Of a stretch of DNA of 64,000 nt, positions 1-10,850 are shown one piece after another. The translations under genes and the position numbers were made by a program. The notes under the pieces were generated by a model. The model saw only the letters and a list, made by a program, of their open reading frames with translations. It had not been told where the DNA came from and searched no databases. Each line of letters begins with the position of its first letter. The first letter of the stretch is position 1. Source of the stretch: Wurfbainia villosa (lineage: Eukaryota > Streptophyta > Magnoliopsida > Zingiberales > Zingiberaceae); contig CM045993.1 in NCBI GenBank assembly GCA_025175895.1, positions 52,146,621 through 52,210,620 of the forward strand, written 5' to 3'.

Positions 1-185
1 CATTGATTAGTGACAAGGGCCGTGAACCACGTTACATCTTTGGTGTTTGTGTTTGCTCTTAATTGTCTTTAGTTTTATTATTTCGTTGTGCTAACCCTAA
101 TCGTAGATGATTAAGACGTGATCGAACTCCACCATCTACGAAGAAGGCTATTCACCCCCTCTAGCCAGCCACAGATCCTCCAACA
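1..185 (+). repeat. Element A: 3' part of 5' LTR
   Basis: The end of a left LTR whose start lies outside the window. It closes with a C-rich stretch, CTCTAGCCAGCC and CCAACA, directly before a tRNA-Met primer site. It is clearly related to the end of the LTR at 7564-8958: both share a GGGCCGTGAACCACGTTA block and the same C-rich tail. The two differ at many positions, so the pair is either old or comes from two different insertions, as the duplicated gag suggests. Confidence 0.88.
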
Positions 186-187
186 AG

Positions 188-200
188 TGGTATCAGAGTG
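188..200 (+). other. Primer-binding site of element A
   Basis: TGGTATCAGAGTG lies two bases after the LTR end and matches the 3' end of initiator-Met tRNA except near its 3' side (usual TGGTATCAGAGC). This is the site where minus-strand DNA synthesis would start and it fixes the plus-strand orientation of A. Confidence 0.9.
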
Positions 201-242
201 ATAAGATTATCGTCGGACTCACCGCTGCAACAATCAACGACA

Positions 243-1800
243 ATGGTCGGCTCCAATATTCATCCACCCAAGTTCGAGGGCGAATTCGCTTGGTGGAAAA
301 AGCGTATGGAGGTATTCTTTGAAACCGACTCTGATATTATGTTAATAATAGAAAACGGTTTCGAGATGCCTAGTGATAAGGAGGGGAGACTACTAGAGAA
401 GTCAAGGTGGACCAAGAAGCAAAGGGAGGAGCACCTTGCAAATTCAAAGGCCAAGCACCACCTTTTCAATGTGCTCCCCCAACAAGTGATCAATTGGATT
501 GGAGAATGTGCAAGCACCAAGGAGATGTGAGAGAAATTAATAGAACTTCATGAAGGCACCTCCAAAGCCAAGCTTGCAAGACGGGACCTTCTCCACTCCC
601 AACTCAACAATATAAATCTTGACAAAGGGGAGAAGGTATTATCTTTGCATTCTAGGTTTAAGGAAATCATATCAAGTTTATCAAGTGTAGGTGAAAAACT
701 CTCCAACCGGGACATGATCATGAAGGTCATAGATGCCTTCCCTCGGTCATCCAAATGGAGCTTCATGGTGGACTCCTTCTACATTTCCAATAATCTAGAG
801 GTGAGTACTCTAGAAGAATTTTTCTCCACCATGGAATTGCATGAGACTAGGCTTGAAGGCATAGTTGAAGATCAAATCAAGCCATCAAGGGGAGTGGCAC
901 TAGTAGCGGAAAAAGGAAAGAAGAAGAAGGAGACTCCACCCTCTTCCTCTGGTGAAGAATCTTCCTCCTCCATGGATAGTAATGAAGAAGCCTACATAGT
1001 AAGGAAGGTGAGATGTACTTTAAAAAGCATTAAATTTAACAAGTCTCATGATAGGGGAAGAAGGCCAAGAAGAAAGATTATTTGCTATAATTGCCAAGGA
1101 GAGGGACACATAAGGGATGATTGTCCCCTCTTGAACAAAAGCAAGGAAGAAAGAAGAAAGAAAGAAGAGAAGAAGAAGGGAAGCAAGAAAAAGGAAGAAG
1201 AAAAAAAAACAAAAGAAAAAGGGAATGCCAAGGCACACAAGGCGACATGGGATCAAGCCTTCACAAGCCTTGCACTTATGGCAATAGAAGACTCGGACTC
1301 CACCTCCTCCGAGCAAGAATAAAGAAGCACAAGTAAGGAGGAGAGCTCAAGTGAAGGGGGAGCGTCTACCTCATCGAGATCGGAAAAAGAGGATTGGGTA
1401 AGTGAGGTAACAAATCTCCCTCCCAAAAAGATTATGTCTATGATTTCTAGTTTAACTAAGGAACTATTTAGGACTAAAGAGAAAAAAAAAACATGCAAAA
1501 TGAAATTCAAAGACTAGAGGAAAAATTGAAAAATCCATGTTCACATGATGATTGTATATCTTCTAGTTTCAATGATGTATGCTTAGAAGAAAATAGGGGT
1601 TTGAAAGAAAAGATAGATTTCCTAACCAAGGTCTTAGAAAAATTCACCATTGGCTCCAACACCTTGAACATGATTATAGGGAACCAAAGGTCTAGTTTTA
1701 ACAAGAAGGGGTTAGGATACAAGGGATCCAAAAATGAAAAAGCATATCATTGTTTAATTTCTAGGGGTCAAGCTAAAACTACAATAGAAGCTAGGAAATG
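243..1800 (+). pseudogene. gag: Element A gag, left copy (broken)
   Basis: Structural Gag-like protein of a SIRE-like Copia element. The likely start is the ATG at 243, because the protein then opens with a conserved PPKFEGEFAWWKKRMEVFF segment as in other plant Copia Gags (UBN2/DUF4219 type). The frame continues past a TGA at 528-530, where Trp is expected, to a Lys/Glu-rich tail, with a CCHC zinc knuckle at 1084-1128 (CYNCQGEGHIRDDCP). A TAA at 1320 and a frameshift at an A-run near 1484-1492 break it further; the C-terminal coiled-coil part resumes from 1493 in another frame. Homology stops abruptly at 1800, where minus-strand element B begins. No protease, integrase or RT follows. The overlapping minus-strand Phe/Leu-rich frames are shadows of the Lys/Glu codons. 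Confidence 0.85.
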
Positions 1801-2598
1801 GATCCCTTTGTTCTGCTTCCGGTTGGGGCAGTCCTTCTTCCAATGTCCAGTCTGCTTGCAAGTAAAGCACTTGCCTTTCGGCTTCTTCACTCCTCCCTGA
1901 GTTCCTCCCGCCACCTTTGCTCCACCTTGTTTCTTCTTCTTTTTCCCTTTCGGCTTAGAAGTCGAAACCTTCTGAGCAACCATGGCCTGAGCCTTAGCAC
2001 TCTGACGAAAAAGCCCCTCTGCCGCCTGGAGTTCTGTCAGAAGCTCCGCCAATGAATACAACCTCTTATTCATGTTGTAGTTTAGGAGAAACTACTCAAA
2101 ACTCCTAGGTAGAGACTGGAGAATGATATCGACCTGGGTTTCTCTATCGATCTCAGCTCAAAGGACTTCTAGCTCATTCAAATGAGCCATCATCTTGAGA
2201 ACATGATCTCTCACAGGTGTTCCCTCGATCATGGTGGTCGTCATCAAGTTCCTCATGGCTTCCTGCCTCGTAGCCCAATTTTAGTGTCCGAAAAGTTCCT
2301 TGAGATTGAGCATCATGTCATAAGCAGTAGGCATGGCTTGATGCTGATGTTGCAATACATTTGACATATAAGCCAAAATGTAACACCGCGCCTTCTCATC
2401 AGCCTTAATCCAATTTTTATAACTCTCTTTCTCCTTTTCCCTAGAATCATCCGCAGGCTTAGGAGGACACTCTTCGAAGAGTACATACTTGTACTCCTCA
2501 ACAGTCATGACAATATCAAGATTCCTTTTCCAATCAACATAATTGGGTCCAGTAAGTTTATTCTCCTTTAGTATCACAGCAAGTGGATTGAAAGTCAT
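1801..2598 (-). pseudogene. gag: Element B gag, 3'-truncated
   Basis: Copia Gag of the UBN2 type, read on the minus strand. The ATG at 2598 is preferred because the protein then starts MTFNPLAVILKENKLTGPNY, the usual Gag opening; an ATG 24 bases upstream is also in frame. A central part around 2280-2080 is split by a frameshift and stops. The C-terminal part has a Lys-rich linker followed by a CCHC knuckle CFTCKQTGHWKKDCP. The copy ends at 1801 in the middle of the post-knuckle region; translation beyond that reads antisense of element A. No enzyme domain remains. Confidence 0.82.
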
Positions 2599-3641
2599 TT
2601 TTGAAAAACCTAAGAATCGCATAGATCAAAACATTAGATTTCAAAAAATTATTGATTCCTCAAACTATAAAATTTTAAAATCAACCAACACCTCAAAACA
2701 CCGAGAATATCGTATGCCATGATAGTGTGGACGTATACGAATTCTACATTTGTAAGAGGAGATTTTACCCATTAATTTTACTATCCTGTCAACCTAACTT
2801 TTTGACAAATAAAATTAATAGTTGGTTCCTCTTCAGCCCTACAAATAAAAGCAGTGACTCCGATGGGGAGGATACTCTTATTTGCATCTAAGTGTGCGTC
2901 ATTACTCAATACCAAGGCAATTATCTCGGATTATGTGCCTTCCGATGAGAAAGTACACAAACTCCTAAATAATTTCCTATATCCATATTTGACTCTGTGA
3001 TCTGTAAAACAAACTCATCCGATGGGGAGGAAGGCACTCAGAGCCGACGCACAAGTTTATTTGCATCACATGTCAAATCGTAATAGAGGCCATGAGAATT
3101 TTTAAAAAATATCCCTCTCCCACTTAGTAATTTAAAATGAGGAATTTTCCTAGCACACAACATGCATATCAAACAAGAAGCAACAAATATGAAAAAAAAA
3201 TATTTTCCAACTATTATGGCTTTTGTTTTCAAATATGCCTTCCGTCGTGTCGCCACCTCGTCCGCTCCTCCATACACCGTGTACAAGCCATCTGGAGATC
3301 CAAGCCGAGAATAATTATTTTAATTTACATCCATCGATCCTATACTCCATGAAGGAGTGTACATGAAATCTAGATCAAAAGTAAACTAAAATAAAAGAGT
3401 GGCTAAACAATGTCGTACTTAATTACAAAAATTAAATATTTATCTCGTCAACTCCGAGGATTCAAATAATATTACAATTACACACATCCAATCACATACA
3501 CACACATATGGCCATAATAGTTGGATCTTATGCTTGCAACCAAAAAGTTAGCCTACACACATCCTATTATCATCTGGCACATACAATATATGATAAGTGC
3601 ATAAAAGTAACCAAATCCTAAACACACAAAATCGGAAACCT
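2599..3641 (-). other. Leader of element B, non-coding
   Basis: Untranslated stretch between primer site and gag in element B. It is AT-rich and shows two related segments containing CGATGGGGAGG (near 2858 and 3018). The short open frames here (for example 3038-3286 minus) have no recognisable domain. Nothing else is seen. Confidence 0.6.
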
Positions 3642-3656
3642 GGCTCTGATACCACT
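3642..3656 (-). other. Primer-binding site of element B
   Basis: The plus strand reads GGCTCTGATACCACT, the reverse complement of AGTGGTATCAGAGCC, complementary to initiator-Met tRNA. It abuts the LTR end at 3657. Confidence 0.9.
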
Positions 3657-5431
3657 TGCAGGGAATTGCTTCTCGTCTCGGTCACTTGTGCATGGCGATC
3701 CTATCTACGTCCCCGGATTAAAAAAATTAATCCTTGATGAAGACGGATTACCCAAGCAACCGATCTATCATCGTGCTATATAATTCGAGTGGTCTCTTGA
3801 ACAAACTTATTGTTCAAGCAACTAACTCTTTTCCTCGACTAGCCGCGGAATAGATGATGTACGGATCGCCGATTTTTGTGTTTATCTTCGGGGTCCAAGT
3901 AAATTAGCCACATACAATTATACAAAGGAACTAAATCAAAATAAACAAGATTATACCTCTTGTATACCTCTTGATCTTCTATTGTATATCCTTTCCTCCT
4001 CTTGAACGTTGTGTGGGCAATGATCCTTCAAGAGTTGAAACCTCCTAGATCGCGTATCTTCCTTTTCTTGTTCGCTACGAACAAAGGAAGATAATCAAAG
4101 ACTTCTTCTTCTCCTTTCTAGAACGGGCCACCAAGCTCCAAGCTTGATCCTTGCCGCCGCCCAAGGAGAGGAAGAGGAATGATGGGCGCCGGCCAAGAGC
4201 TCCAAAGGAAGAACCTTAACCCTTGCCGCGCAGCCAAGACTTGAGGGAAGAAGAGATATGGTGTGGGCGTCGACCAAGAGAGAAAGAAGAAGAGGGATGT
4301 TTGGTGTCGCCTGCCACTAGAGAGGGGACAAGGAAACCCCAGGAAAACCCTAATTCCTTGTGCCACCCAAACCTCTCTTAGCCAACTCCAAACCCTAACC
4401 TCTCAATGAATCTTGTCGCCCATTCCAAAAACCTAATCTCCAAAAGATGTGATGCCGCCCAAGCCTTTGCCTCTTATTTATAGATTTGGCCCAAACCTCC
4501 TTTTAATCTTGTCCGTCAGATCTAGGTTTCATAAGGATTTTAATAGGCTACAATAGGGACCACGATGAGGAGTTGGATCTTGGCCACCCAATGGATCTTG
4601 CCCATATAAAGTTTGATCCATTAATGATAATCTATACCACTAGAGGATTATCATTGATCCACCTCACCAACCCCCATAAATAAATATGGGCTCCATATAT
4701 TAATTGTACAAATATCTCTCCGTGTTTAAGATCTCGAATGTCCGTCAATTAATTAATTTTACTGACGATTAATTAATCAACATCTAACTCCATGAGTAGT
4801 ACCACTCAACCTAATCATCATGTCAGACTAAGTTCACCTGTAGGGTTTACATGATGATCCTTATGAGCTCCTCAAGCGAACATCATCATCCTAATATATA
4901 GGACATGGTTTCCTCCTATAATCAACGACACACCATGTAAATAATATCATTTCCCAACTTACCGAGCCTATCGATTTAATCTATAAATCTCGCCCATTGG
5001 TAAATCAAAGAAATAAATACTAAGTACATGTGCCCGTTATTATATCGGGATTAAGAGCATGTACACCATAATATCCGAGGTCCGATTCAATTATGTAGTC
5101 AGCAATAAATTGAATCACCTCTAAGTCGATCCTGCTCAATACACATAAAGTGTACTAGTGTAATTCTATGGTCAAGGCAAACCAATACCAAATTATACTA
5201 CAACCATACCATTGGTTTGTCCAAAACCATCTCGATTGTGAGCCTCTACTTATACTCTACAAGAAACTGATAACATGATCTTCCGTGTGATACTACACAC
5301 CATGTTGTCTGTAATGTAATGTATCAGACAATATGCATAATCATAAATATGCAAACAATGATCATGTGATTCTTATTTCAAAAATAAAGATGTTCATACA
5401 AAAGATAAACTTTTTAGTATACATCCCAACA
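3657..5431 (-). repeat. 5' LTR of element B
   Basis: On the minus strand it starts TGTTGGGATGTATACTAAAA at 5431 and ends CCCTGCA at 3657, 1775 bp, adjacent to the primer site. A TATA-like TCTATAAATAAGAGG (about 4473-4485, minus) is the probable LTR promoter. The only copy in the window, so it cannot be dated by LTR comparison. The short frames at 4095-4366 within it look like chance. Confidence 0.88.
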
Positions 5432-6388
5432 GAAGAATCATTCTTCTCATCCTCAATGAATAGCAATGAAGAGGCCTACATGGTAAGGAAGGTGAGACGT
5501 GCATTGAAAATTTTTAAATTTAACATGTCTTATGATAGGAGAATGCCAAGAAGAAAAATTATATGCTATAATTGCCAAGGAGGGGGACACATGAGAGATG
5601 ATTGTCCCCTTTTGAACAAAAGCAAGGAAGAAAGGAGAAAGAAAGAAGATAAGAAGAAAGGGAGCAAGAAGAAGGATGAAGAGAAGAAATAGAAAGAAAA
5701 AGGGAAGGCTAAACCACACAACTTGAAAGCTACGTGGGATGATCCATCATCATCGGAAGAAGAGGAAATTATCACCCACTTGGCACTAATGGGGATTGAT
5801 GAGGTAGATTCCACCTCCTCCGAAAGAGAAAATGCAAGCACTAGCGAGAAGGAGAGCTCGAGTGAAGGGGGAGTGTCTTCATCATCATCATCCGAAGGGG
5901 ATTGGGTAAGTAAGGTAACTAAACTACCCTCCCATGATGTAGTTTCAATGATTACTAGCTTGACTAAGGACTTGTTTAGGGCCAAAAAGAAAAATAAATG
6001 CATGCTTGATGAAATTAATTCCCTAGAAGAAAAATTGAAAAATGCATGTTCAAATGATAATTCTATGTCTTCTAGGGTTAATGATGCATGCTTAGTAGAA
6101 GAAAATAGGACTTTAAGGGAAAAGGTAGATTTCCTTACAAAGGCCTTAGAAAAATTTACAATTGGCTCCAACACATTGAACATGATTATTGAGAGCCAAA
6201 GGGCTAGCTTTAACAAGAAGGGCTTAGGATACAAGGGATCCAAGAATGAGAAGGCCTACCATTGTTTAATTGCAAGGGGTCAAGCTAAAACTACAATGGT
6301 AGCTAGGAAATAGATCCCAAAGGAATATTTGGTGAACCCCATTAGAAAGAATTTGTATTGGGTTCCCAAGTCAATTCTCAAGGGTTAG
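5432..6388 (+). pseudogene. gag: Element A gag, right copy (5'-truncated, broken)
   Basis: Second copy of the same Gag family as 243-1800, picking up in the region equivalent to about 950 in the left copy. It carries the zinc knuckle CYNCQGGGHMRDDCP (5564-5608), Lys-rich tail, Ser/Glu-rich stretch, coiled coil and the closing motif IPKEYLVNP...LYWVPKS, ending TAG at 6386-6388. Stops: TAG near 5691 and TAG at 6311-6313; at the latter the left copy still has TGG (Trp), so this is a TGG to TAG change. The two copies differ throughout the ~850 shared bases, so they are separate family members and not an insertion duplication. Confidence 0.85.
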
Positions 6389-7548
6389 GAAAACCTAGGA
6401 AAGTCAACCATAAGTGAACTTTACTTATATCATGTTAAATGGTTGAATTAGGATGATGTGGGTGATGATTTTTGACTTAGTGTTGGGTGATGATAATGTG
6501 TGACCTAGGAATTGAATGATGTACTTATTTTATCATGATGTGTAATTATTGATAATACTCAAATCATGATTTATAAAACTTGATTTTATACTTGATAAAT
6601 GACCATGATTTATGATTTAGATGGTAGTGTTGGGTGATGATAATGTGTGACTCATGAACAATGCTTGCTTTATGATCATGATTGAGTAATGCTTATCCTT
6701 GATAGAAATTGCATGAAATTGATGGTTAAGTACAAATACCTTATGTACATCTCACACTGACTATAGGCTAACTTGATTGAAAACATAGCATGGGTGAGAT
6801 GTTAGGTTGATACAAATGGTTCACTAATGTTTATGGCATTTAGATGGTCATTTACATGTATCATGTCATAGCAATAATAGACCAATCATGGGGAAAGCAT
6901 ATGTTTAATTTATAGACATATTGCCCAAAGATCATGGTTGGATATTTCAAATTTTTTTCAAAACCATTTCTTTTCTTATAATTTATGTATTCATGTTTTA
7001 AATCGTTTCAAGGCAAAACTAGATTCTCAAATTGATAAAACTTTGAAGGTTTTTAAGACTTTTAAGTTTTTGCCAAATGTTGAAAATTTGAATGAATTTT
7101 CATGAAAACTTATTTTTCATTGATAAAGGACTTTACAAGAAATATGTTTTCAAATTTTCGTTATTTTTTGAATTTTCTATAATTTCTGGTGCATTTCTGA
7201 ACTTGGGTTCAAAAATCAGAATTCGGATTTTCAGTGTGCCAGTCGACTGCCATCTGATAGCAGTCTGTTCACTCCTGTTTTATCAGGTTTTAAGGCTAAT
7301 TTTGGTGTTTTTCATCCTTTAGACTTTGGTGTCTTGTTATATAACATATGTTAATGTTTTTGATGGTGTCAAAGGGGGAGAAATATGTGTGTTTAAGTTA
7401 ATCATGCTAGGGGGAGAGAATTAGCATGTGTTAAGGGGGAGTTGCATGTATTTAGGGGGAGTGTTAAATACTCATATTATTTTACATGCTTTCCTGCCTT
7501 ATGTATTTTGTTAATGGTTTACCTAACTTAAACATGGTTTCCACACAT
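6389..7548 (+). other. Element A post-gag region, non-coding
   Basis: About 1.16 kb between the end of gag and the polypurine tract, where an autonomous element would carry pol. I see no protease, integrase or RT motif in any frame. It holds two near-copies of a GTGTTGGGTGATGATAATG segment (about 6481 and 6631), the CATCTCAC/GTGAGATG inverted pair at 6748-6801, one CAGTCGACTG palindrome near 7240, and several AGGGGGAG tracts (7370-7470). Confidence 0.75.
6748..6801 (+). other. Recurrent inverted pair (hairpin), element A
   Basis: CATCTCAC at 6748-6755 and its exact reverse complement GTGAGATG at 6794-6801, followed by TTAGG. The same arms with different loops occur at 14155-14212, 22570-22626, 25895-25956, 39137-39198 and 41691-41748. 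Function unknown; an RNA stem in the genomic transcript is the simplest reading. Confidence 0.7.
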
Positions 7549-7563
7549 AAAAAAGGGGGAGAT
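7549..7563 (+). other. Polypurine tract of element A
   Basis: AAAAAAGGGGGAGAT directly before the LTR start TGTTAGGGC; the plus-strand primer of reverse transcription. Confidence 0.9.
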
Positions 7564-8001
7564 TGTTAGGGCAATTAACCCAAGTATGGTTTAAGGTTTT
7601 GATGTGTGTGACAAAGGTTTAAGTTAGGATGTTTATGTGATTTGATATGTGTGTTGAAGTCGTGCATGACTTAGTAATTCACACATGTGTTGTCTTGACG
7701 AAAGCATTGGTGGGTTCACCATCTCATGGCTCGGGTCTTTGAGTCGGTGAAGGATGACATTGCGGAAAGTCGTGCGCTTGGTGCATCTGAGGGACCACCG
7801 GACGAGGAGCATTGGAGTGAAGCAAAGGAAGAAGACTTCAGGGCGAGACACGAAGGATGGTATTGCGAAGCTATGTGCTTGGTGCATCCGAGGGACGTGG
7901 TCGGACGAAGAGAGCTTCGGCGAGGGACTTCAAGGGGGATGAGAGAATGAGCGAATTGTAACGTATCTCATAAGTGAACTTGGCCGAATAGATAAGTCAA
8001 G

Positions 8002-8220
8002 TGTCGGATGCTCAATCAAGTAGGTTGAGATTTACCCGACAAGTTGGATGCTCAAACTAGGGTTTGAGGTTTTACCCAACGTGTGGTTAAGTTGGACGCT
8101 CAAACATTAGTTTGAGGTTTTACACGACGAATGGGAGTGTCGGATGCTCAACCTAGTGGGTTGAGGTTTTACCCAATCGTTGGATGATCAAACAAGCCAT
8201 TTGTTTGAGGTTTACCCAAC
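8002..8220 (+). repeat. ~50-bp tandem repeats in A LTR
   Basis: About five diverged units of the pattern GTCGGATGCTCAA ... TTGAGGTTTTACCCGAC. Within each unit CTCAA and TTGAG form a short inverted pair, so each could fold on its own. They sit upstream of the LTR TATA-like site. Confidence 0.7.
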
Positions 8221-8531
8221 ATTAGTCGACTGCTAAGTATTGGCAATCGAACTAGTCCAAGTCGAATTGAGTTCGACTGGTGTTCGGATGAATTTCCCAA
8301 TCATCAATCGACTTCCAAAGGTGGAAGTCGACTGATGAAAGTGGCGCGGGCACAGAACGCTTCGTAGCTGACTGATCAGTCGGCTATGGGGCGATCAGTC
8401 AAACCGGCGAGATGGCCGATCGACTGCCAAGACGACCATTGGATGGTGACAATTGCGATTTAGATGGCATCAAAAGTCATTGCAAAGGCGACAGTCGACT
8501 GCTGCATGCCCAACGGGAAGATTTCGGCTCT

Positions 8532-8542
8532 CTCTATAAAAA
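8532..8542 (+). promoter_or_regulatory. TATA-like box of A 3' LTR
   Basis: CTCTATAAAAAG within the LTR, about 420 bases before its 3' end, a typical position for the U3/R boundary. Predicted from sequence only. Confidence 0.5.
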
Positions 8543-8958
8543 GAGAGGGTGTGGGCTTTAGGGAGGTTAACGTTCATGCTCCTAAATGCTCCCTAAGTGC
8601 TCCACACGATTCCTACTCCTTCTTCTTGTTCTTATTTCAATCTTATTGTAAGAAGGAGTGCATTCTTGTAAAGAGTTTACCTCCACCTTGCTTGGGCTAA
8701 AGGAGAGACTAGTGGAGTTGGTTAATGAGTGATTCACCTGGAACGAATCGTCCATGGATTAGCGGAAAGGGCCGTGAACCACGTTATATCTCTTGTGTTA
8801 GCGTTTGTGTTTATTTCACTTTGTATTTATCTTAATCATTTTATTTAGCATTTGTTTTCTACTGCGCTAATTATATTCGTAGATGATTAAGCAACCGAAC
8901 ATCATCAACGATAAACAAGGATATTCACCCCCTCTAGCAGGCCACCGATCCTCCAACA

Positions 8959-9094
8959 ATAAGAAATGCATTAAGTTAAATATGTATGAGATGCATATAT
9001 AAATTTTTACATCTCCTTTCAATGAATCTCTAACTTTATATCTCCTCTTAAACTTTATATCTCCTCTCTAACTTTATATCTCCTCTCTCCCCCT
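8959..9094 (-). other. Element D fragment with short repeats
   Basis: A 136-bp stretch between A and C. Its right half (about 9012-9094) is made of ~25-bp repeats of TCTAACTTTATATCTCCTC. It joins 17927 across the C insertion; the rejoined minus strand reads GCCAAAGGGGGAGAG, which resembles a polypurine tract. The element start TGTT expected after such a tract is not seen. Confidence 0.5.
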
Positions 9095-10494
9095 TGTTGG
9101 ATCGAAAGTGTCGCTAGAGGGGGGGGTGAATAGCGATACGGTGTCGTTAAAAACTTTTGCAATAAGTAAAAAGCAAGTAGAGAATGCACAGCGGAAATAT
9201 AAAGTAGACAAGATATTTTTACGTGGTTCACAATCTTTCGATTGCTAATCCACGGCCCTAGTGATCCTTGATCACGTACGGAGGGCAATTCACTAAAACC
9301 ACTCCTCTTCGTTGGAAGTAGGAGCAACGATTACAAAAAGAAATCAAGGCAAAGGGACACTCCCCCTTTCCTTGTTACGATTAAAGCACAAAGACAATTT
9401 AAAGAAGTAGAACTTAAATAAATATACCGACAACTCTTATAAGTAGAAGATGTAGCTTTCGTTGTCGCAGACTTCGTCAGAGCAAATGTGAGTAGTAGTA
9501 GCTAGCATTTACGACGGCGTGTTGAGAGCTCTTGAATTCTTGTTATTTGCTTGGCTTGAACATGTCTATTTATGGATATTGATCTATGAATTTAGACATA
9601 GGTAGTGTCCAAGGTGAGGTTCTTATCCCCCAAGACTTGTTCATCCACATCCTTTGCGCCAACTCAAGGATGAGGTGTTTCATCCAACCACCTTGTGCCA
9701 CCTCCAACCTCCTGGTGCGCCAACTCAAGGATGAGGTGTTTCATCCAACCACCTTGTGCCACCTCCAACCTCCTTGGGCGCCAACTTGAGGATGAGGTGT
9801 TTCATCCAACCACCTTGTGCCACCTCCAACCTCCTTGGGCGCCAACTTGAGGATGAGGTGTTTCATCCAACCACCTTGTGCCACCTCCAACCTCCTTGGG
9901 CGCCAACTTGTTGGAGCCATTCAACTTGTGCCACATCATGGGAGCCAACCATCTTGTGCCAACTCACCTTATCTTGGGCGTCCACCACAAGGAAGCTTGG
10001 TGATGGTTTGGATGTCCACCTTGATGCCACATCACCCTTTGTACCAAAACACGAGTCAAGTCCAAATTCACCCCCTTGAAATTCGAGCTCTTCTCGAGGC
10101 TGGAACTTGCCTAGCAGTTGACTGTAGTCAAAGGGTTTTGGACTGCAGTACAAGTTAGCTTAAAATATAAAGTACGATGGTTCTAACCATCTGATCTCGA
10201 CCTAGACCTTCCATTGGAGGTTTTGGGTCGGATCTACGCTTAACGACCTTGCTTCGCTTTCACACGAGCTTACCTTGTAGCCTCGCTTCCGGTCTTCACC
10301 CGAGTACCTCGGCTTCCTCAAAGTCCTCTGGCGTTGCGACCACCTCGGTTCCCACCGGTGTCGCGAGACCTTCCGCTCAACTTTAGCATTTACGCACACT
10401 TAATTGAGCTCGTAAGATAACAAATATACCCTTAACTATTGAGCCTTTTGCCATAATCAAAATACGGTTCGACTTTGGTGCCTTTGCACCAACA
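9095..10494 (-). repeat. 3' LTR of element C
   Basis: 1400 bp. On the minus strand it begins TGTTGGTGCAAAGGCACC at 10494 and ends ATCCAACA at 9095. Contains four copies of a 61-bp repeat (9665-9908) and a TATA-like CCATAAATAG (about 9566-9575, minus). Partner of 16524-17926. Confidence 0.94.
9665..9908 (-). repeat. 61-bp tandem repeat (4 copies) in C LTR
   Basis: Four nearly perfect 61-bp units containing GGATGAGGTGTTTCATCC, itself a 6-bp stem with a 6-base loop. The same array is in the other LTR at 17091-17334. Pro/Cys/His-rich frames over this region arise from the repeats. Confidence 0.9.
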
Positions 10495-10506
10495 ATCTCC
10501 CCCTTT
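10495..10506 (-). other. Polypurine tract of element C
   Basis: Minus strand AAAGGGGGAGAT directly before the 3' LTR start. Confidence 0.9.
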
Positions 10507-10543
10507 GATTCATGGCAAACCGACCTAAAAGTTAAGGAAAAAT

Positions 10544-10850
10544 TAAGCATAACGATGAAGCTAGCATAATGATTAAGCATGAATGAGCTAGCATAAAGAT
10601 TAAATATGAATGAGCTAGCATAATGATTAAGCATGAATGAGCTAGCATAAAGATTAAATATGAATGAGCTAGCATAAAGATTAAGCATGAATGAGCTAGC
10701 ATAATGATTAAGCATGAATGAGCTAGCATAAAGATTAAATATGAATGAGCTAGCATAATGATTAAATATGAATGAGCTAGCATAAAGATTAAATATGAAT
10801 GAGCTAGCATAATGATTAAGTATGAATGAGCTAGCATAAAGATTAAGCAT
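10544..10850 (-). repeat. 27-bp tandem repeat (~11 copies) before C PPT
   Basis: Unit GAGCTAGCATAATGATTAAG plus seven bases, with variants alternating AATGATTAAGC and AAAGATTAAAT. Because 27 is a multiple of three it makes open frames on the minus strand (repeated YASSF). No counterpart is seen in the same place in element E, so it expanded in this copy or its close family. Confidence 0.9.

Larger units (their letters stand above)
1801..5431 (-). mobile_element. Element B: truncated Copia element (minus strand)
   Basis: Reading the minus strand there is a complete 5' LTR (5431 down to 3657), a Met-tRNA primer site, a ~1 kb leader and a gag that stops just after its zinc knuckle at the junction 1801/1800. 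Protease, integrase, RT, RNase H and the 3' LTR are missing. No target duplication is visible: the right flank (5432) is the Gag gene of one A copy, the left flank (1800) is a later point in a different A copy. B therefore marks a rearrangement breakpoint as well as an insertion. Gag type and LTR length (1775 bp) fit the Tork/Angela side of Copia. Confidence 0.85.
7564..8958 (+). repeat. 3' LTR of element A
   Basis: 1395 bp from TGTTAGGGCAATTAACC to CCTCCAACA, directly after the polypurine tract. A TATA-like CTCTATAAAAAG lies at 8532-8542. Upstream are about five diverged ~50-bp repeats (8002-8220) and several GTCGACTG motifs (8224-8500). The right flanking five bases are ATAAG (8959-8963); the matching left flank is outside the window. 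Frames such as 7726-7950 inside it are not regarded as genes. Confidence 0.9.

Noticed and set aside
1020..1316. Phe/Leu-rich minus-strand frame resembling a membrane protein
   Set aside because: Antisense of the Lys/Glu-rich Gag tail; the same shadow occurs at 5453-5719.
4095..4366. Short minus-strand frames in the B LTR
   Set aside because: No start context, no domain, and they sit in the transcribed part of an LTR.
7726..7950. 74-codon plus-strand frame in the A LTR
   Set aside because: Contains an internal repeat (GCTTGGTGCATC.GAGGGAC) and lies in an LTR; no domain recognised.
9586..10158. Overlapping Pro/Cys/His-rich frames, repeated at 17018-17536
   Set aside because: They lie inside the C LTRs and come from the 61-bp repeat.
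10383..10850. 155-codon minus-strand frame with repeated YASSF
   Set aside because: Translation of the 27-bp tandem repeat; two frames are open at once and no non-repeat domain is present.
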